In this document: piece after piece, positions 34,535-42,491 of the stretch
Position numbering within the stretch: position 1 is the stretch's first letter
How the letters are laid out: each line of letters opens with the position of its first letter
Origin: Streptomyces parvus
GTDB taxonomy: Bacteria; Actinomycetota; Actinomycetes; Streptomycetales; Streptomycetaceae
DNA: 64,000 nucleotides
Reading direction: 5' to 3'
Assembly: GCF_014648875.1 (NCBI RefSeq)
Contig: NZ_BMRY01000001.1
Span: 975,304 to 1,039,303 of the forward strand
The notes under the pieces: generated by a model
Seen by the model: only the letters and a program-made list of their open reading frames with translations
Told to the model about the DNA's origin: nothing
The model's database searches: none
Made by a program: the position numbers and the translations under genes

Positions 34535-35797
34535 GTGAATCTGCCGGAACGTATCGGTGGCTACATCGTGGAGCGGGAGTTGGGCTCCGGCGGGATGGGA
34601 ACCGTCTATCTGGCGCGCTCCCGCGGCGGGCGGTCGGTGGCCGTGAAGGTGGCCCGCCCGGAGCTCGCGGGTGACCCGCACTTCCGGGAGCGGTTCCGCG
34701 CCGAGGTCGCCGCCGCCCGCAGCGTGGGCGGCTTCCACACGGCCCCCGTGGTGGACGCGGACCCGGACGCGGCGGCGCCCTGGCTGGCCACGGCGTACAT
34801 TCCCGGGCCCACCCTCTCCGCGCTCCTGGAGGCCGAGGGGCCGATGGACGAGGCGCGGCTGCGCGGGCTGGGCGCGGCGCTCGCCGAGGCGCTGGCGGCG
34901 ATCCACGGCTGCGGTCTCGTCCACCGCGATCTGAAGCCCGGCAACATCATCATGGCGTCGGACGGCCCCCGGGTCCTGGACTTCGGGATCGCGCGGGCGC
35001 TGGAGTCGACCCGGCTGACCGCGACCGGTACGGCCTTCGGCACCCCGGGGTTCCTGGCACCGGAGCAGGCCCAGGGGCAGGAGGTCGACGGGGCCGCCGA
35101 CGTGTTCGCGCTGGGCGCGGTGCTCGTCGCGGCGGCGGGCGGCAGCGCGTTCGGGGCGGGTACGCCGATGGGCCTGATGTACCGGTCGGTGCACGAGCCG
35201 CCGGACCTGGCCGCCGTGCCGGAGGGGCTGCGTCCGGTCCTCGCGGCATGCCTGGCCAAGGCCCCGGAGGAGCGGCCGACACCGGCGGGCCTGCTGGACC
35301 TGTTCGTCCCGGACGCGGTGCCTTCCCCGCCCGCCGCGGCGTACGCCCCCACCGTCGCGGTGGTTGCGCCGCCGCCACCGTCGTACGCCCCGGACAACGC
35401 CTTCCAGCCACCGCACCAGCAGCAGTACCACCAGCACCAGTACCAGTACCCGATCCCGCCCAACAGCCCGCTGCCGTACGCGGCCCCGACCCGGCCGGTG
35501 GCGGCGGGCGGCGCACCGGACGACGGCGCCGACCTCTCGTTCGTGGCGGTCGGGCCCGGAAGCTCCCTCCTGATCGACGCCGATGGCGTCACGCTGGGCC
35601 CGGAGGGCGCGGAGACGCAGTACACCTGGGCCGAGATCCGCACCGTGGCGTACGCGGCAGAGGGCCCCAAGCACCTCGGGGTCGTCGTCCACCTGCACCA
35701 CGGCACGGCCCACCCGTGCGTCATCGCCGCCCGCAGGAAGTCCCGCCTCCAGGAGTGGCTGCAGGACCTGCCGCTGATCCTGGAGTGCTTCCTGTAG
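34535..35797 (+). CDS. Serine/threonine protein kinase with Pro/Gln/His linker and C-terminal domain
   Basis: 420 residues. The kinase domain (about 8-265) has the glycine loop GSGGMG, Lys 38 in VAVK, HRDLKPGN (130-137), DFG (149-151) and GTPGFLAPEQ: all catalytic elements are present. A Pro/Ala/Tyr linker contains HQQQYHQHQYQYP, with no membrane segment. The last 95 residues (SFVAVGPGSSLLIDADGVTL onward) form a separate beta-rich domain that could be PH-like. It is cytoplasmic, unlike PknB-type receptors. GTG 34535 follows CAGGGGGG. It overlaps the convergent gene by 77 bases. Confidence 0.92.
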   Translation: MNLPERIGGYIVERELGSGGMGTVYLARSRGGRSVAVKVARPELAGDPHFRERFRAEVAAARSVGGFHTAPVVDADPDAAAPWLATAYIPGPTLSALLEAEGPMDEARLRGLGAALAEALAAIHGCGLVHRDLKPGNIIMASDGPRVLDFGIARALESTRLTATGTAFGTPGFLAPEQAQGQEVDGAADVFALGAVLVAAAGGSAFGAGTPMGLMYRSVHEPPDLAAVPEGLRPVLAACLAKAPEERPTPAGLLDLFVPDAVPSPPAAAYAPTVAVVAPPPPSYAPDNAFQPPHQQQYHQHQYQYPIPPNSPLPYAAPTRPVAAGGAPDDGADLSFVAVGPGSSLLIDADGVTLGPEGAETQYTWAEIRTVAYAAEGPKHLGVVVHLHHGTAHPCVIAARRKSRLQEWLQDLPLILECFL

Positions 35798-36809
35798 CCA
35801 TGGGCAGCCGGACGGGACGCGTCCGTAGCCAGTACGAGCGGGCCGCGACGACCAGGGCGACGCCGTGGACCGCAAAGGCGGTGATCCCGATCCAGGCGAC
35901 CAGCAGCGCGTCGCCCTCGGAAGGGAAGTCGCCGCGCCCCATCGTCACCGCGCCGCCCGTGACCAGGGCCAGGTAGCCGATCCCGACGACGCCGTACGGG
36001 GCCAGCGTGGCGGCGCCGAGCAGTGCCGGGGCGAGCGGGAGCGAGCGCGGTACGCGGCGGCCGCGGAGGAACGGCGTCCAGCGCGGGAAGACCTGCCCCC
36101 AGGGGCGGACCAGGCCCCACAGCAGGAACACGCCGAGCAGGGCCAGCAGGGCGGTCGGGTCCAGGCCCCAGGACTCCAGGGCGAGGAAGATCCCCGATGC
36201 GCCGTTACGCTCCGAGACGGCGAGCATCTCCTCGCCGGCCACCCCCGCGAACGTGCCGCCGGACGCCCAGTACGTCTTCATCGCCGCGTACGGGAGAAAC
36301 GCCAGCGTGCCTACCCAGGCGGCGAGTTGGACGGACCGGGGCGCGGCGGACGGCTTGGGTACGGCGGTGCCGTCGGGCACGACGGGCAGGTGGTCGGAGC
36401 GGTCGGAGCGGTCGGAGCGTGAGGTGGCCGCGAGCAGGACGGCTCCCACCGCCGCCAGGGCCTTGTTCGCGGTGGACGCCGGGCTGTCCACTCCCTGACC
36501 GAACATCAGCGTGATCACGTCCATCAGCAGGCTGAACGCCATGACCCCGGTGAGCACGCAGGCCGACAGGAGCAGCACCCGCAGCGCCGGCCGCATCCCG
36601 TACCGCACCACGGCCCCGGCGGCCAGGGCCGCCGGAACGCCCACCGCCACAACCGCCCACCCCATGCCCTCCGCCTCACCCCCGAAGTGGGACAAGGAGG
36701 TCCCGCTCAACACGCACGCCAGGCCGAACCCAGCGTACGCCACCCCCCACACCAGCGTGGCCGTCATCGTCCGTTGCTCAGCACGGGTGTTCATGTCACG
36801 GGTACTCAT
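35721..36809 (-). CDS. Multi-pass membrane protein of unknown function (paralogue of 26641-27744)
   Basis: About 362 residues with eight or so membrane segments. VWGVAYAGFGLACVLSGTSL near the N-terminus and FLPYAAMKTYWASGGTF in the middle are the recognisable blocks, the latter shared loosely with the protein at 26641-27744. The start may be ATG 36809, 36794 or 36770; none has a strong ribosome-binding site. The C-terminal 25 residues (Gly/Ala/Pro-rich) are encoded antisense to the end of the kinase gene. Family function unknown. Confidence 0.7.
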   Translation of the reverse strand: MSTRDMNTRAEQRTMTATLVWGVAYAGFGLACVLSGTSLSHFGGEAEGMGWAVVAVGVPAALAAGAVVRYGMRPALRVLLLSACVLTGVMAFSLLMDVITLMFGQGVDSPASTANKALAAVGAVLLAATSRSDRSDRSDHLPVVPDGTAVPKPSAAPRSVQLAAWVGTLAFLPYAAMKTYWASGGTFAGVAGEEMLAVSERNGASGIFLALESWGLDPTALLALLGVFLLWGLVRPWGQVFPRWTPFLRGRRVPRSLPLAPALLGAATLAPYGVVGIGYLALVTGGAVTMGRGDFPSEGDALLVAWIGITAFAVHGVALVVAARSYWLRTRPVRLPMATGSTPGSAAGPAATPGGGTSCGRR

Positions 36810-36906
36810 GCACTGAACGTCGCATCGACCGCGACCGGTGACATCGACCGCCGGACCGATCCCTCTCCCCCGCGCGGGCGAGTGCCCCGCTCCTTCCGGA
36901 ACGGCC

Positions 36907-37497
36907 TCAGTACCCCGGCGCGCGCAGCGACCGCAGGACGTGGTCCACCAGTGTGGCGATCGTCTCCTCGTCCTGGACCGGCTTGCGCAGCACATGGCGG
37001 TAGTAGACGGGGCCGTACAGCATCTCCACGGCCAGCGGGAGGTCCGCGCCGGGCGGGATCTGGCCCTGGTCCTGGGCGCTGCGGAGCCGGCCGATCGCCT
37101 CCTCGACGCGCGGGTCGACCAGCTGCTCCCTCAGCTGCTGGGCCAGGCGGTCGTCGTGGTGCAGTTCGGAGAGGATGCCCGCGTAGGCGGGGCCGAAGGG
37201 CGGGACCGAGAGCAGCTTCACCGCACCGGCGACGTGGGTGCGCAGGTCGGCGCCGATGTCGCCGGTGTCGACGAACGGGGTGGCGTCGATCAGGGCGTCC
37301 GTGAACGCCTCCAGCAACACCGCGCCCTTCGAAGGCCACCAGCGGTAGATCGTCTTCTTGCTGACCCCTGCGTCGGCCGCGATGGCCTCTATCGTGACGT
37401 GCCCGTACCCCCGCTCCGCACAGAGGTCGAGGGCGGACCGCAGGATCGCGCGGCGTGATCGTTCGCTGCGTCGCACACTGCTCGGCGATGTGATCAT
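36907..37497 (-). CDS. TetR-family transcriptional regulator
   Basis: 196 residues. The N-terminal helix-turn-helix reads RRAILRSALDLCAERGYGHV and then EAIAADAGVSKKTIYRWWPSK, a canonical TetR domain. The C-terminal ligand domain includes LYGPVYYRHVLRKPVQDEET, similar to the TetR_C family associated with AcrR-like regulators. ATG 37497 has TATGCT six bases upstream, suggesting a leaderless message. The ABC exporter genes lie upstream on the same strand; it may regulate them. Confidence 0.9.
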   Translation of the reverse strand: MITSPSSVRRSERSRRAILRSALDLCAERGYGHVTIEAIAADAGVSKKTIYRWWPSKGAVLLEAFTDALIDATPFVDTGDIGADLRTHVAGAVKLLSVPPFGPAYAGILSELHHDDRLAQQLREQLVDPRVEEAIGRLRSAQDQGQIPPGADLPLAVEMLYGPVYYRHVLRKPVQDEETIATLVDHVLRSLRAPGY

Positions 37498-37503
37498 TCG
37501 GTG

Positions 37504-37509
37504 AGCATA
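37504..37509 (-). promoter_or_regulatory. -10 element of the TetR gene (leaderless)
   Basis: TATGCT fits TANNNT and is separated from the ATG by six bases, so transcription would begin at the start codon. No ribosome-binding site precedes the ATG, which agrees. The remainder of 37510-37734 shows only scattered GTTCGTGCC repeats. Confidence 0.4.
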
Positions 37510-37734
37510 GGGGGGTTCCAGCCAATCTCTTGTTGACATCTCGTCGCCAAAGACCGAACAATACGCAGGCGGAAACGGAACGTACCGTGTCGTGTCGTTC
37601 CCGTTGTCCGCACCGTTCGTGCCGTTCGTGCCGCGACGAGCCGATCGGGGGACGGCTCGCCCGGCCGACGGCGCGTGCGGACCCCGCCGATCCGATCCGG
37701 CCAGGCCGCCTTGCGCCCCGCCCCCGGGGTGTCC

Positions 37735-37766
37735 CCTACGCCGTGATGTTCCTACGCCGTGATGTC
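37735..37766. repeat. 16-bp duplication of the permease stop-codon region
   Basis: CCTACGCCGTGATGTT (37735-37750) is followed immediately by CCTACGCCGTGATGTC (37751-37766). The second copy contains the last codons and stop of the ABC permease gene (DITA-stop), so the gene's 3' end has been tandemly duplicated. Confidence 0.8.
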
Positions 37767-38663
37767 CTTGGCCGTGAAGCGCGCCCAGGCCGCCGAGCCG
37801 AACACCGCGACGTACAGCCCCTGCAACTGGAAGTTCTTGCTCAGGTCGTCCCAGTAGACCGGCTCGCGCAGAACGTCGGCGAACGACATCCAATAGTGCG
37901 CGAACAGATACGGGTGCACGCCGCTCAGCTGCGGAATGCTGTCCAGGATCTGCACCGTGATCAGCAGTCCGACCGTGGCCGCCATCGCCCCGATCCCGCT
38001 GCCGGTCAGCGTCGAGACGAACAGCCCGATCGCGGCGAACCCGGCCAGGGACACCGCCACGACCAGCGCGGTCAGCGCCGCCCGCACCAGCCCCTCGCCG
38101 AAGCCGATCCGGGTCCCCGAGATCGTGGTGACGTCCCCCACCGGAAACAGCAGCGCGCCCACCGCCAGCGCCGACACCGCCACGACGAGGGTCGCGACCA
38201 GGCAGAAGACGAGGACGGAGGCGTACTTCACGAGCAGCAGCCGGGTCCGGCCCGCCGGGGCGACCAGCAGATAGCGCAGGGTGCCGCTGTTCGCCTCGCC
38301 CGCGATCGCGTCGCCCGCGACGACACCGACGGCCATCGGCAGGAAGACCGGCAGCGTCGCGGCGAGGGCGGCGAAGACCAGGAAGAAGCCGTTGTTGGTG
38401 ACCTGGGCGAGGAAGGCCGGGCCCGCCCCGCCGTCCGGACCGCCCTCCCCGCCGCCTCCGCCGCCGCCCGTCTCGATCCGGACCGCGATCCCGATGAGGA
38501 CGGGGACGGCGGCGAGGACGGCGAGCAGGGCGTAGGTGCGGTGGCGGCGCAGCAGCGTGGTGATCTCGGAGCGGAGGAGACCCAGGGTCCACAGCGGATG
38601 GCGAATGCCCCGCGGGTCACCGGGACGCGCCCGTTCAGCCTGCGACTTCTCAGCCCGCGACAT
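37752..38663 (-). CDS. ABC-2 type transporter permease
   Basis: 303 residues, six membrane segments. A glycine-rich extracellular loop (GGGGGGGEGGPDGG) follows the first segment. EANSGTLRYLLVAPAGRTRLLLVKY is the typical ABC-2 permease coupling region. It pairs with the ATPase encoded just upstream; its ATG overlaps that gene's end by 14 bases, indicating translational coupling. Probably a drug, lipid or peptide exporter; the cargo cannot be read from the sequence. Confidence 0.9.
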   Translation of the reverse strand: MSRAEKSQAERARPGDPRGIRHPLWTLGLLRSEITTLLRRHRTYALLAVLAAVPVLIGIAVRIETGGGGGGGEGGPDGGAGPAFLAQVTNNGFFLVFAALAATLPVFLPMAVGVVAGDAIAGEANSGTLRYLLVAPAGRTRLLLVKYASVLVFCLVATLVVAVSALAVGALLFPVGDVTTISGTRIGFGEGLVRAALTALVVAVSLAGFAAIGLFVSTLTGSGIGAMAATVGLLITVQILDSIPQLSGVHPYLFAHYWMSFADVLREPVYWDDLSKNFQLQGLYVAVFGSAAWARFTAKDITA

Positions 38664-39684
38664 CGAATCCCTCTCCCGTGAGTGCGACGAAGGCGTCCTC
38701 CAGCGAACCCCGCTCGACGCCGAAGAACCGCACCCGCACCCCGCCGCCCACCAGCGACGCGTTGAGGTCGGCGAGGTCCACGGCGGCGGGCGGGGCGTCG
38801 GCGGTCAGCCGGTCGCCGTCGGTGCTCAGGCCGGTGAGCCCGTGCTCCTTGAGGATGCGGGCGGCGGCCCCGGGGTCGGGGGTGGTGACGGCGAGCCGGC
38901 CCCGGGCGCTCGCGGCGAGGTCGGCGACCGGGCCCTGGACGATCAGCCGGCCCCGGGCCATCACCGCCGCGTGCGTGCAGACCTGCTCGATCTCGTCCAG
39001 GAGGTGGGAGGAGAGGAACACCGTGGTGCCCTCGGCCGCCAGCTCCCGCACCAGGAGACGGATCTCGCGCATGCCCTGCGGGTCGAGGCCGTTGGTCGGC
39101 TCGTCCAGGACCAGCAGCCGGCGCGGCCGGAGCAGGGCGGCGGCCAGGCCGAGGCGCTGCTTCATGCCGAGCGAGTACGCCTTGGCCTTCTTGCCGGAGG
39201 CGGCGGCGAGCCCGACCCGGGCCAGGGCTTCGTCCACGCGGGCCCGCCGGGTGCGCGGGTCGGCGGTGGGGTCGGCCCGGTCGTACCGCAGGAGGTTGTC
39301 CCGGCCGTTCAGGAAGCCGTACAGCGCGGGCCCCTCGATCAGCGCGCCTACCTCCGGCAGCACCGTACGGGCGGCCTCCGGCATCGGGCGGCCGAGCACC
39401 TCGGCGGTGCCGGACGTCGGGTCGATGAGGCCCATCAGCATCCGGATCGTGGTGGTCTTCCCGGAGCCGTTGGGGCCGAGGAAGCCGAAGACGCTGCCGG
39501 CGGGCACGGTCAGATCGAGGCCGTCCACGGCGAGCTGACCGCCCCGGTAACGCTTGGTCAGGCCACGGGTGCGGATGACGGGGGCCCCGGTGGCCGCGAC
39601 CGGTGCGGGGTTCCCCGGCGCCGCACCCGTGGCCGCCGCACGCCCCTCCGGCGCGTCCTCGGCCTCGGCCGCTGTGTCCGTCAT
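38650..39684 (-). CDS. ABC transporter ATP-binding protein (DrrA/CcmA type)
   Basis: 344 residues. Walker A GPNGSGKT (70-77), signature YSLGMKQR (170-177) and Walker B LLVLDEP (190-196) are intact. A C-terminal DUF4162-like region follows (VRFFGVERGSLEDAFVALTG). The first 35 residues are an Ala/Pro-rich extension. ATG 39684 follows GAGAGGTG. Operon with the permease downstream. The DrrA-like sequence suggests export. Confidence 0.92.
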   Translation of the reverse strand: MTDTAAEAEDAPEGRAAATGAAPGNPAPVAATGAPVIRTRGLTKRYRGGQLAVDGLDLTVPAGSVFGFLGPNGSGKTTTIRMLMGLIDPTSGTAEVLGRPMPEAARTVLPEVGALIEGPALYGFLNGRDNLLRYDRADPTADPRTRRARVDEALARVGLAAASGKKAKAYSLGMKQRLGLAAALLRPRRLLVLDEPTNGLDPQGMREIRLLVRELAAEGTTVFLSSHLLDEIEQVCTHAAVMARGRLIVQGPVADLAASARGRLAVTTPDPGAAARILKEHGLTGLSTDGDRLTADAPPAAVDLADLNASLVGGGVRVRFFGVERGSLEDAFVALTGEGFDVAG

Positions 39685-39794
39685 GGCGGTCGCACCTCTC
39701 CGTGAGCGCGGGTCGTCGAGCGCTGGGCCGCCGCGGCCCCCACGCGGATGCGCGGAGGCCACTGCGGCCGGGTGTCCGGGTGACCTGTTGTCCA

Positions 39795-39850
39795 GGTGCC
39801 CGGGTGCCCGGGTGCCCGGGTGCCCGGGTGCCCGGGTGCCCGGGTGTCGG
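39795..39850. repeat. 8-bp repeat GGTGCCCG x6 plus a degenerate copy
   Basis: Six exact 8-bp units run from 39795 to 39842, followed by GGTGTCGG. They lie in the 185-bp gap between the LolA-like gene's stop and the ABC ATPase start, about 110 bases upstream of the latter. The shorter GGTGTCCG appears again near 39771. Confidence 0.85.
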
Positions 39851-39869
39851 GGGTGCCCCTGGAAACGTT

Positions 39870-41132
39870 CTACTTCGCGGCGGCGTCCGCCGCACGCACC
39901 AGCGCGTCCTTCGTCACCGCTCCGACGTACACCGATCCGTCGTCCGTCAGCAGGGCGTTGACCAGGCGCGTCTTGAAGACCGTGCCCGAGCCGAACTTCC
40001 CGGTGACCTTGTCGCCGAGCGCGTCGAGGAAGCCCTGCGCCTCGGCCGGGATGTCGCCCGAGCCGGCCTCGGGCAGCCCCTTGCCGCCGGGGGACCTGAT
40101 CTCGGCGATCGAGGTCCAGCCCTCCCCGATGACGTTGAAGCCGCCCTCGCCCGCGAGGCCGTCCAGCTCGGCCAGCTGTCCGGGCAGCGCCTTCTGCATC
40201 GCGCCGCGCTCGTCCTTGCCGGTCTCCAGCTCGTCGGCCTCGGTCACCTTGGCGCCCTTGGGCGGCGTGAAGGCGAACGTGGACGCGGCGGGCTTCGCGA
40301 AGTCGACCTTGGTGAACCCGGCGTCGACGACGGCCTTGCCACCGCTCGCCGCGGACAGGGTGAACTTCAGCGGTACGCCGTTCTCGGCGTCCACGGCGAT
40401 CCGGACCGAGCCGATCGTCGAGCCGGACTGCTTCGGCTTGATCAGCAGCTGGTACGCGTCCCGCCCGGCGACCTGCGCCGTGCCGTCGACGGTCACCGAG
40501 GTGGTCTCCCCGGCCGCCGCGAGCGCCTGCTCGGCGAAGTCCTTCGGGGTGGCCGGAGCACCCTCGGGGGCCTTCGGGGCCTTCTCCGCGTGGCCGCCGC
40601 CGTCCCGGCCCTCGGGCGCCTCGGCGTGGTAGACCTCGTCGGACTTGCTGTCGTACGCCCAGACCTCGCCCTGGTTGTGGATGAGGCTGTACTCGGACGC
40701 GTCCCCGAGGATGGAGAGCTTCTGCCGCTCCGGGCCGTCGGCGGCCACCCGCAGCGTGTGCGTGCCGGACGTCAGCTCCATGAGCTTGTCCTGCGGGGCC
40801 GCCGCGCCGGCGTCCTTGTCGCCGCCCCGGCCCTCGCCGCCCGGTACGAGCGAGCCCGCGAGGCCGTCCAGGGGCAGGCCCAGGTCCGTGCTGATCTTGA
40901 ACGTGCCGGAGAGCTGCTCCTCGTCGGAAGCGGCGATCTTCTCGATGAGTTCCTGTGCGCTGATCTTCGGCAGGTCCGGATCGCCCGAGTTCGCGAGCGC
41001 CGGGACGAGTCCGATGGTCGCGGCCGCCACCCCCGCGACCGCGACGGGGACGATGTAGCGCGCCGCCTTCCGGCGGCCCACGACAGTGTCCGCGGCCTCT
41101 CCGGTGGTCTCTGCGCTGTCGTTGGGTGCCAT
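39870..41132 (-). CDS. Exported LolA/RseB-like (DUF2092-type) lipoprotein-carrier-fold protein
   Basis: 420 residues. A single N-terminal membrane anchor (RRKAARYIVPVAVAGVAAAT, about 19-45) precedes a large extracytoplasmic domain. TSGTHTLRVAADGPERQKLS, GRDAYQLLIKPKQSGSTIGS and VDFAKPAASTFAFTPPKGAK match the LolA/RseB half-barrel that binds lipids or acyl chains. ATG 41132 follows GGAGG at long spacing; an ATG at 41285 is unlikely. Its position behind an ABC exporter pair hints at a shared envelope role, possibly handing a lipid-like cargo. Confidence 0.8.
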   Translation of the reverse strand: MAPNDSAETTGEAADTVVGRRKAARYIVPVAVAGVAAATIGLVPALANSGDPDLPKISAQELIEKIAASDEEQLSGTFKISTDLGLPLDGLAGSLVPGGEGRGGDKDAGAAAPQDKLMELTSGTHTLRVAADGPERQKLSILGDASEYSLIHNQGEVWAYDSKSDEVYHAEAPEGRDGGGHAEKAPKAPEGAPATPKDFAEQALAAAGETTSVTVDGTAQVAGRDAYQLLIKPKQSGSTIGSVRIAVDAENGVPLKFTLSAASGGKAVVDAGFTKVDFAKPAASTFAFTPPKGAKVTEADELETGKDERGAMQKALPGQLAELDGLAGEGGFNVIGEGWTSIAEIRSPGGKGLPEAGSGDIPAEAQGFLDALGDKVTGKFGSGTVFKTRLVNALLTDDGSVYVGAVTKDALVRAADAAAK

Positions 41133-41321
41133 GGTGTGCCCTACCTCCGTGGTCGGCGGCTTCCGTTGATAACCATCTGACCAAATCGGACGGTTCGAAG
41201 CGTCAGCCCGGGGAATCAACTCCGCGTACTGCTCCGGTATGACAACCGGAGGGGGCCCGTACGCCATCCCGTAGGGGAGGGCCACCCCGTGACACCGCGT
41301 CAGCCAACGGCAGACACCGCC

Positions 41322-42332
41322 TCAGCCCGCGCGGTGCACCACCGCGTCGCACAGCTCCTCCAGCGCGGCCTTCGCGTACCCCTCGGGCAGCGGCGCCAGC
41401 GTGGCGCGCGCCTCCTGGGCGTAGCGCACGGAGTCCTGGCGGGCCTGCTCCAGCGCCGGGTGGGCGCGCAGCCGGCGCAGCACCTCGGCCAGCGCGTCGT
41501 CGCTGCTCAGGTCCCCGTCGAGCAGCTCGACGAGCTCCAGGTCGTCGGGCTTGCCGTCGGCCGCCGCCTGGGCGCGCAGCCGCAGGACCGGGAGCGTCGG
41601 GATGCCCTCGCGCAGGTCGGTGCCGGGGGTCTTGCCGGACTCGTGGGAGTCGGAGGCGATGTCGAGGACGTCGTCGGCGAGCTGGAAGGCGATGCCGAGC
41701 CGTTCCCCGTACTGGGTGAGGACGTCCACGGTCCGCTCGTCGGCGCCGGACATCATCGCCCCGAACCGGCCGGAGACGGCGACCAGCGAACCGGTCTTGC
41801 CGCTGAGCACGTCCAGGTAGTGGTCGACCGGGTCGCGGCCGTCGCGCGGGCCCGCGGTCTCCAGGATCTGGCCGGTGACGAGCCGCTCGAAGGCCTCGGC
41901 CTGGATGCGGACGGCCTCGGGGCCGAGGTCGGCCAGGATGTGGGAGGCGCGGGCGAAGAGGAAGTCGCCGGTGAGGACGGCGACCGAGTTGCCCCAGCGG
42001 GTGTTGGCGCTGGGCACCCCGCGCCGCACGTCGCCCTCGTCCATCACGTCGTCGTGGTACAGCGTGGCCAGGTGGGTCAGCTCGACGACGACGGCCGAGG
42101 GGACGACTCCCGGCGCGTCGGGATCCCCGAACTGTGACGCGAGCATGACCAGCAAGGGACGGAACCTCTTGCCCCCCGCACGCAACAGGTGCTGGGCGGC
42201 GTCCGTGATGAAGGGGACATCGCTCTTGGTGGCTTCGAGCAGCCCTGCCTCGACAGCGGCCAGCCCCGACTGGACATCGGCCTCAAGAGCCTGGTCCCGC
42301 ACGTGCAGTCCGAACGACCCGACGACGGTCAC
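41322..42332 (-). CDS. Polyprenyl diphosphate synthase (menaquinone side chain)
   Basis: 336 residues. First aspartate-rich motif DDVMD (94-98) and second DDVLD (220-224) are present, with GGKRFRP for allylic substrate binding. Long-chain trans-prenyltransferases of this type make the heptaprenyl to nonaprenyl tail of menaquinone, the electron acceptor of the nuo complex. No bulky residue sits directly before the first motif (LYHDDVMD), which agrees with a long product. GTG 42332 follows AGGAGATG. Divergent from the POT transporter gene, 159 bases apart. Confidence 0.92.
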   Translation of the reverse strand: MTVVGSFGLHVRDQALEADVQSGLAAVEAGLLEATKSDVPFITDAAQHLLRAGGKRFRPLLVMLASQFGDPDAPGVVPSAVVVELTHLATLYHDDVMDEGDVRRGVPSANTRWGNSVAVLTGDFLFARASHILADLGPEAVRIQAEAFERLVTGQILETAGPRDGRDPVDHYLDVLSGKTGSLVAVSGRFGAMMSGADERTVDVLTQYGERLGIAFQLADDVLDIASDSHESGKTPGTDLREGIPTLPVLRLRAQAAADGKPDDLELVELLDGDLSSDDALAEVLRRLRAHPALEQARQDSVRYAQEARATLAPLPEGYAKAALEELCDAVVHRAG

Positions 42333-42491
42333 GGGGGCATCTCCTGTCTGCTGACGATCACACTCAATGTCGATGTGTCGCTGTCTCTCCTGGCAACTTC
42401 AGCGTATCCGGTCCGCTATGGATCACCGTGGGCGGCTTCCCATGACCGCCGGTATGTTCGGGATCAGCTCATACGATCAGGAGTCTCCGCT

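Noticed and set aside
39795..39850. CRISPR array
   Set aside because: The 8-bp units are directly abutting with no spacers, and no cas gene is in the window. The same holds for the arrays at 14383, 23941 and 33914.
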